Below, one piece after another: positions 8,743 to 18,220 of a stretch of DNA of 64,000 bases. Source of the stretch: CAVZCK01 sp963798805 (lineage in GTDB: Bacteria > Pseudomonadota > Alphaproteobacteria > Rhizobiales > Rhodomicrobiaceae); NCBI GenBank assembly GCA_963798805.1, contig CAWCVC010000010.1, positions 496,001 through 560,000 of the forward strand. Reading direction: 5' to 3'. Each line of letters begins with the position of its first letter. The stretch's first letter is position 1. A model generated the notes under the pieces. It was not told the origin of the DNA, made no database searches, and saw only the letters and a list, made by a program, of their open reading frames with translations. The position numbers were made by a program, and so were the translations under genes.

Positions 8743-9780
8743 ATGGTGCGGGCGGCAGTCGCCGGGCTCGGTTGGTGGGGCAAGCATATTGTCCGGCGGC
8801 TCGCCGGATCGGAGGTGGTGCGGCTCACCACCGCCGTTGAAACCAATCCTGGCCATGCACCATTCGCCGTCGAGAACGGCCTCGCCTTTCGCTCGAGTCT
8901 CGATGAGGTGCTCTCTGACCCCGATATCGACGCCGTCATTCTCGCCACGCCTCACTCCACGCATCCCGCGCAAGTGCTCGCCGCCGCCGAGGCCGGCAAG
9001 CATGTGTTCTGCGAGAAGCCCTTGGCGCTGACGCGCGTCGATGCGGAGCGCAGCGTCGCCGCCTGCCGGGATGCGGGCGTGGTGCTGGGCATTGGTCATG
9101 AGCGGCGCTATGAGCCCGGCATGGTGGAGATCGAGCGGCTGGTGCGCGAAGGCGCCCTCGGCACCATCATGCATGTCGAGGCCGATTTCAGCCACGACAA
9201 GCTGGCGGACGTTCCACCCGGCGACTGGCGCACCGCGCCTAAGGATGCCCCCGCCGCCGGCATGACGGCGATGGGCATCCATCTGACCGACGCTTTCGTG
9301 CATCTGTTCGGCCCGGTTGCCGAGGTCTTCACCATGACCGCCTCGCGCGTCACCTATCCTGAGAATGGCGATGTGCTGACCGTCCAGCTCCGTTTCGCCT
9401 CAGGCGCCACCGGCCATCTCAACGCCATTCTGGTGACGCCGCTCTATATCGATTTCACCGTCTTCGGTTCCGAGGCCTGGGCCGAGCTGCGCAATCACAG
9501 CCATCCCGACACGCCGGGTCCCGCGACGCTCACTGTGCAACATCGCGACGGACGCCAGGACATGCGCAATTATGAGTGGACCGATACGGTGCGAGCCAAT
9601 ATCGAGCGCTTCGGCCGCGCAATTATGCGTAAGGCCGACTATCCGTTCACGGACGCCGAGAAGATCGGCAATATTTCGGCGCTGGAGGCGATCTGCAAGT
9701 CGGCCGCCAGCGGTCAGGCTGTTTCCGTCGAGTCTCCGGAGGCGGCGGAAGACGCCAGGAGGCTGAGGACAGCCAATTAG
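8743..9780 (+). CDS. Gfo/Idh/MocA-family oxidoreductase
   Basis: NAD(P)-dependent dehydrogenase of 345 residues. The Rossmann motif GLGWWG is at residues 8-13 and the family EKP signature at 91-93, whose lysine is catalytic in characterised members. A C-terminal alpha/beta domain provides the substrate pocket. It lies 17 bp after the monooxygenase and is the third gene of that operon. Family members oxidise or reduce sugars, inositols and other hydroxy compounds; the substrate here is not known. Confidence 0.88.
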   Translation: MVRAAVAGLGWWGKHIVRRLAGSEVVRLTTAVETNPGHAPFAVENGLAFRSSLDEVLSDPDIDAVILATPHSTHPAQVLAAAEAGKHVFCEKPLALTRVDAERSVAACRDAGVVLGIGHERRYEPGMVEIERLVREGALGTIMHVEADFSHDKLADVPPGDWRTAPKDAPAAGMTAMGIHLTDAFVHLFGPVAEVFTMTASRVTYPENGDVLTVQLRFASGATGHLNAILVTPLYIDFTVFGSEAWAELRNHSHPDTPGPATLTVQHRDGRQDMRNYEWTDTVRANIERFGRAIMRKADYPFTDAEKIGNISALEAICKSAASGQAVSVESPEAAEDARRLRTAN

Positions 9781-9839
9781 GGGCGGAGCCGCCCGCAATC
9801 GAGCATGCAGGCCACGGCCCGCCGTACAGGGAGAGCGCG

Positions 9840-10811
9840 ATGGATCTTCGCAGCATCCGGGCCTTCGTGCGGGTAGCCGAGCTTGGCAGCATCACGCGTG
9901 CATCCCGCGAGATCGGCATCGTCCAACCCGCCCTCAGCCGCCACATCCAGCGCATCGAGACCGAACTCGGCACGCAATTGCTGACCCGGCTGCCGCGCGG
10001 CGTCCAGCTCACGCTCGAAGGCCGCCGGTTCCTCCAGCATGGCCGGCGCATCCTGCATGAGGTCGCACAGGCGACCAGCACGCTCGCTGCCGAAAATGAA
10101 TGCGCGGGACGGGTGACGGTCGGGCTGTCGCCGACATTAGCGCCGCTTCTGGCGCCGGGGATCATCGAGCGCTGCTCGGCAAATTTTCCGGCCGTGTCGC
10201 TGAAGATCTTCGAGGCGTTCAGCCGCCGCCTGATCGGCGACATGCTGAACGGCCAGTTCGACATTGCGCTGCTCACCAATCCGCCACCCTTGCGGGCACT
10301 TGCCATGCTGCCGGTGCTGACAGAGCAGATGATGGTGGTCTCCGGTCCGCAGGCGCGCGGCATCGCGCCGGAGCTCAGCCTCAAGGAGCTGGCGAATACG
10401 CCGCTCCTGATTACCGAGGGCTTTCGTGCGCTGGTTGAGGATCAGCTCGCGGTGCACGGCGCGACCCTGCAAGTGGCGATGGAGATCGATGCTATCGAGG
10501 CAATCCGGCGCATGGTGATGGCCGGGCTGGGCAGCTCGATCCTGCCGGTTTCGGCGGTGAAGCAAGACATCGAGGCGGGACGGATCAGCGCGGCGACGGT
10601 TACGGGTGTCGATCTATGCCGCAGTCTGGTCCTGTCGACAGTCGGCGAAGCCCGGAGCTGTCCGGCGGTGCGGGCCGTCTCCGGCGTCATCGTCGCAGAG
10701 ATCGAAGCGCTGAGCCAGCGAGGGCTGTTCTCGGCGCCGCCGGCTCCGGCGCAGGCGGCGCTTCCGGCCGCGGTCGTATCGCTTCGCCCTGCAACAGCCA
10801 AAGCCGGCTGA
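9840..10811 (+). CDS. LysR-family transcriptional regulator
   Basis: A 323-residue LysR protein with an N-terminal DNA-binding domain (MDLRSIRAFVRVAELGSITR onward) and a co-inducer domain resembling CbL/NAC-like regulators. It is convergent with the remains of a tct transporter on the other strand. Its original target may have been that transporter or the Gfo/Idh/MocA operon beyond it. A proline/alanine-rich C-terminal tail follows the usual domain. Confidence 0.9.
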   Translation: MDLRSIRAFVRVAELGSITRASREIGIVQPALSRHIQRIETELGTQLLTRLPRGVQLTLEGRRFLQHGRRILHEVAQATSTLAAENECAGRVTVGLSPTLAPLLAPGIIERCSANFPAVSLKIFEAFSRRLIGDMLNGQFDIALLTNPPPLRALAMLPVLTEQMMVVSGPQARGIAPELSLKELANTPLLITEGFRALVEDQLAVHGATLQVAMEIDAIEAIRRMVMAGLGSSILPVSAVKQDIEAGRISAATVTGVDLCRSLVLSTVGEARSCPAVRAVSGVIVAEIEALSQRGLFSAPPAPAQAALPAAVVSLRPATAKAG

Positions 10812-10827
10812 ACTGGGAAGCGTCCGG

Positions 10828-10998
10828 TCAGCTTTCCTCGAAGGCACGTTCCCGCGCGACCCGGATCGACGGTGCGGCGAGCACCACAACGAGGATCACC
10901 GTCAGCACCAGGAACGCCGCGCTGATCTGCCGCTCGAGGAAGACCGACAAACGGCCATGCGAGATCAGCAGCGCGCGGCGCATATTCTCCTCGATCAG
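10828..10998 (-). pseudogene. tctA remnant (C-terminal end of tripartite tricarboxylate transporter permease)
   Basis: Only about 56 codons remain. In the frame starting with CTG at 10998 the translation runs LIEENMRRALLISHG, then SVFLERQIS and a final hydrophobic helix, matching the well-conserved end of TctA permeases. The stop is TGA at 10828-10830. Upstream it is joined directly to a truncated tctC in a different frame, so most of tctA and all of tctB are missing. It cannot make a functional permease. Confidence 0.7.
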
Positions 10999-11572
10999 CC
11001 GAGAATATCACCTCGACATGGCCGCCCATCACATCGGCGACCGCCGGGCCGGCCCCTCCCTTATAGGGGATATGCGTCATCTGCAGCCCGACATTCTTGG
11101 CGAAGGTCTCCATTTCCAGCCGGTTCAGGCTGCCGCTACCCGGCGAGGCGAAATTGATCTGGCCGGGCCGCGCCTTGACATACGCGACCATTTCCTTGGC
11201 GTTGTTCGGCGCGAATTTCTGATTGGAGATCAGCACGCCCGGCGTGTCGGCGACGATCGAGATCGGGATGAAATCCTTCGCCGGATTGACCGTGAGATCG
11301 GGGAACATATAGGAGTTGATCGAGATCGTCCCGACATTGCCGGCCGCGCCAGCGCGATTTTCGACGACGATCTGCTGGCCGAGCGCTTCGGTCAGGCCCG
11401 GCTGCAAGAGCCTTGCGGCGAAGTCGGATGCGCCGCCAGGGGAGAACGGCACGATCATGCGGATCGGGTGGGTCGGCCACTTCGCCGGATCATCCTCGGC
11501 AAATCCGGGCGTGGCCGCAATCGCGGCGAACGCACCCCCGGCGAGAGCCGTCAGGACCGCCTTGAATGTTTT
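10999..11572 (-). pseudogene. tctC remnant (Bug-family tricarboxylate-binding protein)
   Basis: The frame reads a signal-peptide-like KTFKAVLTALAGGAFAAIAA, then the Bug-family core (MIVPFSPGGASDFAARLL, VENRAGAAGNVGT, VNPAKDF, HIPYKGGAGP, DVMGGHVEVIF). Three defects are visible. No ATG, GTG or TTG starts the signal peptide in frame. The segment between GNVGT and the ISINSYMF region lacks the usual VAKAAPDGYTLL-type stretch. The C-terminal third is replaced by the tctA tail. A GGGAGG remains upstream of the lost start. This is a real relic, produced by at least one large deletion. Confidence 0.75.
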
Positions 11573-11586
11573 CCTCCCTAAGCCAC

Positions 11587-11611
11587 GGCCGCTTTTGCGG
11601 CCCTGTTTTTT
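11587..11611 (+). terminator. Rho-independent terminator-like hairpin (plus strand)
   Basis: GGCCGC-TTTT-GCGGCC followed by CTG and six T residues. On the plus strand it would stop transcripts reading from the LysR gene through the antisense of the tct remnants. No T-tract follows it in the minus direction. Confidence 0.45.
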
Positions 11612-11618
11612 CTGCGCC

Positions 11619-12737
11619 TTACGCGGCGGCGCGTTCCTCTTCCGGCGCGAGCGGCACGCGGACGGGCTGCTTCCTTGCCGCCGACAGGTCGAGCGCCTTG
11701 GTCAGCATCAGCCGGCTATGGGCTTCGGCGGCAGTCGCGTGCTGGGTCGGAACACCGAGCGCCACGCGGTTGAGCCAGCTATCGGTCTCCTCGCGCATCG
11801 GCCCGCGCAGCTCGCCGAGCGCCATGTCGCCGGGCGGATAGGAGCCCATGAAATCGACGAGGCGGCTCTTGTCCGGCAGATAGCCCTCGGCCTGCGGCGC
11901 GCTGACGGCGAGAACGATGTCGCGGTGGGTGTCGTCGATGGTCAACACGCCTTCGGTGCCGACGATGCCGACTTCGAGGCTGTAGACCGCCGCGGGCCAG
12001 GTGACCGGCAGCGCCCAGGAAATGCTGAGGTGGTAAACCGAGCCGTCGCTCATCATGATCATGCCGGCGGTGGCGTCGATCCCCTTATAGGCCGGCCCCA
12101 GCACCTTATCGACAGAGCGGGCATAGACCTCGACCGGCGTCTTGGCCTCCAGGCACCACATGGCGACGTCGAGCGCGTGAGTGCCCGAGATCACCATCGG
12201 CGAGATAGTCTCGGGCGCATCGCTGCGGCGGTAATTGTCAATGGCGACCAGCCGGTTCATGAAGGCACGGGAGGTGACCATGGTGACGTCGCCAAGGGCG
12301 CCGCTCATCACCTTCTCCTTGGCGGCCAGCCAGCGGCGCCGGAAGCGCTGCGTGTAGCCGACGACGGCATCCAGCCCCGCGCTCTCAATGGCGTTCAGCA
12401 CATGCCGGGATTCGGAGAGATGCGTGGCGAGGGGCTTCTCGATCAGCATCGGCAGGCTGCGCTCGCAGGCGGCCATTACAGGATCGACATGCAGATGCTC
12501 ATCGGTGGCGACGATGACAGCGTTGACCTCCGGCCGTTTCAGCAGCTCGCGGTGATCGGCGGTGACGAAATCGGCGCCGACCTTCTCGGCGACCAGTTTG
12601 GCGCGATCCGGCTTCAGCTCCGCGATGCCGATCCATTCCACGGCGGGATGACGCGCCGCCACCTCGCCGCGGAACAGACCGACACGCCCTGCCCCAATAA
12701 TCGCCAGCCCTATGCCTTTCGTCTGACGTCCTTTCAT
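11619..12737 (-). CDS. Gfo/Idh/MocA-family oxidoreductase
   Basis: A 372-residue NAD(P)-dependent dehydrogenase with Rossmann motif GAGRVG (15-20) and EKP signature (100-102), plus the usual C-terminal substrate domain. Its start overlaps the stop of the upstream dehydrogenase gene by 4 bases (ATGA), so the two are co-translated. They are paralogues but clearly diverged, which suggests sequential or heteromeric action on one substrate family. The substrate is unknown. Confidence 0.88.
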   Translation of the reverse strand: MKGRQTKGIGLAIIGAGRVGLFRGEVAARHPAVEWIGIAELKPDRAKLVAEKVGADFVTADHRELLKRPEVNAVIVATDEHLHVDPVMAACERSLPMLIEKPLATHLSESRHVLNAIESAGLDAVVGYTQRFRRRWLAAKEKVMSGALGDVTMVTSRAFMNRLVAIDNYRRSDAPETISPMVISGTHALDVAMWCLEAKTPVEVYARSVDKVLGPAYKGIDATAGMIMMSDGSVYHLSISWALPVTWPAAVYSLEVGIVGTEGVLTIDDTHRDIVLAVSAPQAEGYLPDKSRLVDFMGSYPPGDMALGELRGPMREETDSWLNRVALGVPTQHATAAEAHSRLMLTKALDLSAARKQPVRVPLAPEEERAAA

Positions 12738-13825
12738 ATCGTCGCTCCCGCAGCCGAGCCCTTGCTCATCGCCGCTTTGTTCGAGAGCGGCAGATCGACG
12801 GGCTCGTTCGTCTCGGCGGAGACGTCCGCCGCGGTATAGACCTCCATGACGGTCCGCGCGCTTTCCGGCGTGACCATCACCGGTCGGTCGAACACCACCG
12901 CTTCGAGGAAATGCACGGTCTCCGGCCCCATGGCACCGGCATAGACGTGGTCCACCTGCTCGCCGGGCATGGTCGAGAGCGGGAAGACGGTGCCGCGCTC
13001 CATGGTCGACAGCCAGACATCGCGATGGGTGTCGTCGAGGATCAGCGCGCCCTCAGAGCCAGTGATCTCGATCCAGGTGGTGGAGAAGTTCGGATAGGCG
13101 GGTGGCATGATCCAGCCGCCGCCGACGGTGATGACGCAGCCATTGTCGAGCGTCACCATGATCCATTGCTGATCGAAGGCGCCGTTCTTCGGATACATCA
13201 CCCGCTGCACGCCCTGCGAATAGACGCGGACCGGCTTTGCCGGCTCGAGCAGCCACAAGAGGAAATCGAGATCGTGAGAGGATTCCATTGCGGCAGGCGA
13301 AAGCTTCACGCGGCCGCTGATTTTATCGCCGAGCCCGCGCGTAATATGGCGGCTGACGAGGGCGCTCACCGGCTCACCGAGCGTGCCGTCGGCGATCTTG
13401 GCCTTGGCGTAGGCGAATTTCGGATTGAAGCGCTGCGAATAGCCGATGGTGAATTTCACCGCCGCCCGGTCGGCCAGCGAGATCAGCTCATCGGCTTCCC
13501 AGAGCTCGAGCGCGATCGGCTTTTCAAGGAACACATGCTTTCCAGCCAGCAGCGCGTCCCGCGCCATCGGATAATGTGTCGTCTCGGGCGTTGCGCAGAT
13601 ATAAACGGCTTCCAGCTCGGAAATGTCGAGAAGCGCGCGATAGTCGGGGACAGCCGTCGCCGCGCCGGTCGATGCTTTCACTTCCGCAAGGCGCTCGGGG
13701 CGGGTCTCGGCGATATGCAGCCGTGCGACCAGCGGATTCCGGCCGAGCGTCTCCGCCCTTATGCCGCCACACCAGCCTGTCCCGATCACGCCGACATCGA
13801 TCGTCCTCAACGCCATACCTCCCAT
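12734..13825 (-). CDS. Gfo/Idh/MocA-family oxidoreductase
   Basis: A 363-residue dehydrogenase with Rossmann motif GTGWCG (15-20) and EKP signature (100-102). It is the first gene of a two-gene operon. The ATG at 13825 is used because the inner ATG three codons later has its only Shine-Dalgarno-like sequence one base away. With the member at 8743 this makes three family members within 5 kb. Confidence 0.87.
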   Translation of the reverse strand: MGGMALRTIDVGVIGTGWCGGIRAETLGRNPLVARLHIAETRPERLAEVKASTGAATAVPDYRALLDISELEAVYICATPETTHYPMARDALLAGKHVFLEKPIALELWEADELISLADRAAVKFTIGYSQRFNPKFAYAKAKIADGTLGEPVSALVSRHITRGLGDKISGRVKLSPAAMESSHDLDFLLWLLEPAKPVRVYSQGVQRVMYPKNGAFDQQWIMVTLDNGCVITVGGGWIMPPAYPNFSTTWIEITGSEGALILDDTHRDVWLSTMERGTVFPLSTMPGEQVDHVYAGAMGPETVHFLEAVVFDRPVMVTPESARTVMEVYTAADVSAETNEPVDLPLSNKAAMSKGSAAGATI

Positions 13826-14119
13826 GTCCGTGCCCTTGCGCGCTTTTCACGCGTCTTAAGCATCAGTGGATCACGGGAGGCAGGACGCCACAAATGCCGT
13901 TTCGCCATTAGGCCATGCCGTTTCGACATGGATGCGCCGGGGAAGCGCGCCGCGGAATTCCTCATGCTTACGGCCGCCGAACCCGGCGCGCGATAGCGGC
14001 TCTCATGCTATTGGGGCATGAGCCTGATATGGCAGCGGGGCGCGAGTCACCGCCGCCCCGGCGCCGACGCGCGGCTCAGGCATAGATCAAAAGAGATAAG
14101 CGAGCGCTCAGCGCCGGTC

Positions 14120-15313
14120 TTAGATCATCTCCACCGCGATGGCGGTCGCTTCACCGCCGCCGATGCAGATGCCGGCAACACCGCGCTTGCCGCCGCGCGC
14201 CTTCAGCGCGTTGAGCAGCGTGACGATGATCCGCGCGCCCGATGCGCCAACCGGATGGCCGAGCGCGCAGGCGCCGCCATTGACGTTGACGTTGTCGTGC
14301 GGCAGGCCGAGATCGCGCATCGCCGCCATGGTGACGACCGCGAATGCCTCGTTGACCTCGTAAAGATCGGCGTCTGTCGTCTGCCAGCCGATCGCATCCA
14401 GCAGCTTACGGATCGCTGAGATCGGTGCGGTGGTGAACCGGGCAGGCTCCTGTGCATGGCTGGCCGTGCCGACGATCCGGGCAATCGGCTTGAGGCCGCG
14501 CCGCTCCGCCTCACTCTCGCGCATCAGCACCAGCGCGGCAGCGCCGTCCGAGATCGAGCTGGAATTGGCGGCGGTCACTGTCCCACCCTCGCGGAAGGCC
14601 GGCTTGAGCTGCGGAATCTTTTCCAGTTTCGCCGTGAAGGGCTGCTCATCCTTGTCGAGGCTGGTCTGCGCTTTGCCCGAAGCGACGCTTACGGCCACGA
14701 TCTCATCGCCAAAGCTACCATCCGTGTTGGCGCGCTTCGCCCGCTCAAGCGAGGCCACGGCGAACTCGTCCTGCTGAGCACGCGTGAACTGATAGTGCTG
14801 CGCCGTGTCCTCGGCATAGGTGCCCATCAGCCGGCCCTTGTCGTAGGCGTCCTCGAGCCCGTCGAGGAACATATGGTCGTAAACTTGGCCGTGGCCGAGC
14901 CGCATGCCGCCGCGCGCCTTGAGCAGCAGATAGGGCGCATTCGTCATGCTCTCCATCCCTCCGGCGACGATGATGTCCTTCGGACGCGCATGAAGCCCCT
15001 CATAGGCCACCATCACCGTCTTCATGCCCGAGCCGCACATCTTGTTGACGGTGGTGCAGCCGACCGCATCGGGCAATCCGGCGCCGCGCGCGGCCTGACG
15101 CGCCGGGGCTTGGCCCTGTCCGGCTGGTAGCACGCAGCCCATCAGCACCTCGCCGACATCTTCGGCATCGACACCGGCCCTGCCGAGTGCACCCTTGATC
15201 GCCTCGCCGCCAAGCTGCGGCGCCGAGAGCGGCGAAAATCCGCCCTGAAAGCCGGCCATTGCTGTGCGCGCCGCACCGACGATGACGATGGGGTCGCTGC
15301 CATTTGCGCTCAT
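14120..15313 (-). CDS. Acetyl-CoA C-acetyltransferase (thiolase)
   Basis: Thiolase of 397 residues, the standard family length, catalysing reversible acetyl-CoA condensation or beta-ketoacyl-CoA cleavage. The nucleophilic Cys93 lies in NKMCGSGMK. The GHPVGASG motif carries the active-site His, and the C-terminal GICIGGGEA holds the second catalytic Cys. It is monocistronic. It could serve the end of the local catabolic route or general beta-oxidation or PHB metabolism; the fadE-fadB operon lies 46 kb away in this window. Confidence 0.93.
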   Translation of the reverse strand: MSANGSDPIVIVGAARTAMAGFQGGFSPLSAPQLGGEAIKGALGRAGVDAEDVGEVLMGCVLPAGQGQAPARQAARGAGLPDAVGCTTVNKMCGSGMKTVMVAYEGLHARPKDIIVAGGMESMTNAPYLLLKARGGMRLGHGQVYDHMFLDGLEDAYDKGRLMGTYAEDTAQHYQFTRAQQDEFAVASLERAKRANTDGSFGDEIVAVSVASGKAQTSLDKDEQPFTAKLEKIPQLKPAFREGGTVTAANSSSISDGAAALVLMRESEAERRGLKPIARIVGTASHAQEPARFTTAPISAIRKLLDAIGWQTTDADLYEVNEAFAVVTMAAMRDLGLPHDNVNVNGGACALGHPVGASGARIIVTLLNALKARGGKRGVAGICIGGGEATAIAVEMI

Positions 15314-15399
15314 GTAAAGCCCTCAGGTCGATGTTGCATTGCACAGTCTAATATGAGCACAGCGAATGCGCCATGTGGTAGAGGCTCGGGGGGCTTTGC

Positions 15400-15672
15400 T
15401 CAACGTCCCCGCCAGGCCCACAACACCACCAAGGCGCCGACTATAGCCGCCACGTACAATATCAACGGCGAAGGCGACAGGCCGAATATGACGCCGAGAT
15501 GATATCCTATAAAAGAACCCGCGATGCCCACCAAAGCCGAGGTGATGTCGGTTTGCCGTGTCGTGAATTGCCGGCTCAACCAGGTCCGAGCGTAGCGATT
15601 GAACGCGAGACCCGCGACGATGCCGATGATAAGTATGATCAGCAAGATCCCTAAGGGCGATGTGATGAGCAT
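15400..15672 (-). CDS. Small membrane protein, transglycosylase-associated (YeaQ/YmgE/GlsB-like) type
   Basis: Ninety residues with three hydrophobic segments (about 5-23, 44-63 and 69-86) and the Gly-rich ALVGIAGSFIGYHLG stretch typical of the transglycosylase-associated family. These small stress-linked inner-membrane proteins have no established activity. It is monocistronic between the thiolase and a PEP mutase-family gene. Confidence 0.7.
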   Translation of the reverse strand: MLITSPLGILLIILIIGIVAGLAFNRYARTWLSRQFTTRQTDITSALVGIAGSFIGYHLGVIFGLSPSPLILYVAAIVGALVVLWAWRGR

Positions 15673-15802
15673 GTGATTCCTCCCGTTGAATAGCCCAGCA
15701 TATCACTGCGGGCCTATCGGCGTGAGGCGATATCGCCATTGCCACGCCAGAAGGAACGGCGGCCGCCCAACTGCGTCTTCGGCACAGCCTCTGACTGACA
15801 GA

Positions 15803-16663
15803 CTAGCGCAGCAAGGCTTCGAGCTGAACTTCGGGAATGGCTTTGTCGAGATGGTTGAAATGGCCGAAGGCGAGCAGTTCCTCGGCCTTCAGCCGCATAT
15901 TGCCGAGAAGCGATCGGAGCAGGCTGCTGCCGATTGTAATGCAGGCAATGCCGGCCGCCGCGAACTGCTTGATCTCCGGCGCCGGGCTGTAGCCAACCGA
16001 AATCGCCAGCGGCCCGTCGACCACACCGGCCAGTTTTTCCAGGATCTGCAAATGCTGGACCCCCGGCACGAGCACGCAATCGGCGCCGGCGGCGAAATAG
16101 GCCTCGGACCGCTCGACCGTGGTTTCAAAGGGGGAATGGACTTTCGGGCCGAGTACAAAGGCCTCGGTGCTGATGGTGATGACCGCCGGCATCTTGACCT
16201 CTGCCGTCGCGGCCTTCACCGCGCGCACGCACTCGGTCATCTCCTCGATCGGCATGATGCCATGAGCGCCGTTGCGGCCGCCATCGCTCAGTGTGATGCC
16301 GACGCAGCCCGCGGCAATCGCCGCGCTCACCGCGTATTTGATCTCTTCCAGCGATCGGCCCGCCGCGCCTTCGAGATCCGCATTGACAGGCGCATCGAAG
16401 CCCTTGGTGATGCGCGATGCGACGCTGAGCAGATCATCGGTCGCCACCCGCTCCTGCGAGGAGTAGCCGAGACACCAGCCGATCGCCGTCGCCGAGGTGC
16501 CGATGAATTCAAAACCCGCCTCGGACATGACGCGCGCGCTTGCGACGTCCCAGACTTCCGGCATGACGAAGGTTTCAGATGTTTGAAGTCGCCGCCGGAA
16601 TTTACGAATGCGATCTTTTTGGCCGCTCGCCGAGACCTGATCCATTATTAAGCTTTGGTCCAT
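15803..16663 (-). CDS. Isocitrate lyase/PEP mutase-family protein
   Basis: A 286-residue alpha/beta barrel of the PEP mutase/isocitrate lyase superfamily, which includes methylisocitrate lyases, oxaloacetate decarboxylases and carboxy-PEP mutases. It shows the early PEVWDVASARVMSEAGF segment, VNADLEGAAG where metal-binding acids occur, and a late GSSLLRS motif. The isocitrate lyase KKCGH loop is absent, so true isocitrate lyase activity is unlikely. The exact reaction cannot be assigned. An alternative ATG six codons downstream is possible. Confidence 0.78.
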   Translation of the reverse strand: MDQSLIMDQVSASGQKDRIRKFRRRLQTSETFVMPEVWDVASARVMSEAGFEFIGTSATAIGWCLGYSSQERVATDDLLSVASRITKGFDAPVNADLEGAAGRSLEEIKYAVSAAIAAGCVGITLSDGGRNGAHGIMPIEEMTECVRAVKAATAEVKMPAVITISTEAFVLGPKVHSPFETTVERSEAYFAAGADCVLVPGVQHLQILEKLAGVVDGPLAISVGYSPAPEIKQFAAAGIACITIGSSLLRSLLGNMRLKAEELLAFGHFNHLDKAIPEVQLEALLR

Positions 16664-16883
16664 CGCTGTAACGCTTCACAAAAATGCGGCATGAGGCGGC
16701 GGTGTGAGACATTATGTTAAAATCGTGATCCTAACCGATCATGTCCTGCTCCGGCTTAGCCCCCAGCTGCCTTGGATTCGTCTTGTTTTGATGAAAGGCG
16801 ACGACCTCATGTTTGGCGTTGTATTTTGACAAATCTTTGTCTGAAAGGCCGAAAAGTCAGGCCGCCACCCATTCCCAGTTTTT

Positions 16884-17591
16884 TTATAGCGGCCTGTGTC
16901 GGACAATGGAAGACGCGAGATTGATTGTTGGCGCGCCATCTGTTTCGGCTGTTGCACCAAAATGGCGGGCGAATGCGGCTCTGAGCGCCGTATCGACCTC
17001 GGCCATGGAGAGATTATGGCCAAGATCGGCCAGACTTGTGACGCCCTGATCCCGGATTCCGCAGGCAACGATGCCGTCATAATGGCGAAGATCCGGGGAG
17101 ACATTGATGCTGACCCCATGGAAGCTGACCCAGCGCCGGACTCGGATGCCGATCGCCGCGATCTTGTCTTCGACGAGCGGCCCTTTGTCCAGACGCGGCA
17201 CCCAAAGCCCTGTGCGGCCGTCCCGGCAAACGGCGTGCACCCCAAATTCCGCCAGCGCGTCGATGATCCAGCGCTCGATGCTGCGGACGAAGGCACGCAC
17301 ATCCTTGCCACGGCGCGCCAGGTCGAGCATCAGATAAGCCACGCGCTGGCCGGGACCGTGATAGGTGAACTGGCCGCCCCGCCCGGTCTGAAACACCGGG
17401 AAGCGGTCGGGCAGAAGGAGATCGGTGGGCTTAGCACTGGTGCCGGCCGTGTAGATGGCCGGATGTTCGACCAGCCAGACGGCTTCAGGGGCGCCCCGCT
17501 CGCGCATGGTCGCCACGTGGCGATCCATCGCCTCGACGGCCTCGGGATAGGGCGTCAGGCCGGGACTTGTCAGCCACAGTATAGGGCGCAT
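16884..17591 (-). CDS. lipB: Lipoyl(octanoyl) transferase LipB
   Basis: Transfers octanoyl from acyl-carrier protein to lipoyl domains in lipoate biosynthesis. The family core is clear: WLVEHPAIYTAGTSAK, the RGGQFTYHGPGQ substrate loop, KIAAIGIRVRRWVSFHG, and the catalytic Cys in VACGIRDQGVTSL. The start at 17591 (MRPILW) is chosen because it matches the family N-terminus. The frame is open to 17696, but the extra 35 residues are atypical. The lipA gene is not next to it. Confidence 0.9.
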   Translation of the reverse strand: MRPILWLTSPGLTPYPEAVEAMDRHVATMRERGAPEAVWLVEHPAIYTAGTSAKPTDLLLPDRFPVFQTGRGGQFTYHGPGQRVAYLMLDLARRGKDVRAFVRSIERWIIDALAEFGVHAVCRDGRTGLWVPRLDKGPLVEDKIAAIGIRVRRWVSFHGVSINVSPDLRHYDGIVACGIRDQGVTSLADLGHNLSMAEVDTALRAAFARHFGATAETDGAPTINLASSIVRHRPL

Positions 17592-17857
17592 GACCGGTTT
17601 TTCTTCAAAGTTTTCTTCAACGACCGGCAATTTTACCAAATCGAAACTCCGCTGTGCGATTTTCAGCTTGTCTAGCGTTGGCGGTGCGGCCCGCAACGAT
17701 CAAGCCCCGCGTACGTTGCGGCCGCCCCTATTCTTGCGCACTCAGCATGGCCTGCTTGCAATGAGCTTTGCCCTTTGCTAATGCTTGCCGCGCGTCGACG
17801 CCGCTCCTTTTTCCAAGATAGGCAATCAGGATCATCCGGACGAGACGCGCTTTCCGT

Positions 17858-17942
17858 GCGGTCGTGGCGGAACTGGTAGACGCGCAGCGTTGAGGTCGCT
17901 GTGGGGCAACCCGTGGAGGTTCGAGTCCTCTCGACCGCACCA
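17858..17942 (+). tRNA. tRNA-Leu (anticodon GAG)
   Basis: An 85-base class II tRNA. The acceptor stem GCGGTCG (17858-17864) pairs with CGACCGC (17932-17938), followed by discriminator A and encoded CCA. The D-arm contains GGTAGACGC, the anticodon stem CAGCG/CGCTG closes loop TTGAGGT giving anticodon GAG for CUC leucine codons, a long variable arm follows, and the T-arm contains GGTTCGAGTCC. Confidence 0.96.
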
Positions 17943-18220
17943 TGTTTATTTGCGCGATGCCGCCCACCAACCTATCGCGCGGTTCCGGTTCGAGGATACT
18001 CCTCTGACCCGCACCAAACCGAATAAAATCCCCGCTATCCCCAATTCCTCCGAGGCGCCGTTCGGTGCCGCGACCACTCGTCACGGTCCGCATCGTGTTT
18101 TGGGATGGATTGGGACAATATCATTTGGAACCAAATGCAGCTTATCCATGTTCTCCTCCTGAAGTTCCATTGAGGGCGTATAATCATGCCCGTAAAGCCT
18201 GCGAAAGGAGGACGAAAATC

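Noticed and set aside
9781..9794. GGGCGG-AG-CCGCCC hairpin between the Gfo/Idh/MocA gene and LysR as a terminator
   Set aside because: The loop is too tight and no T-tract follows on either strand.
15803..16663. Isocitrate lyase identity
   Set aside because: The KKCGH catalytic loop is missing and the protein is only 286 residues, so only the broad superfamily can be stated.
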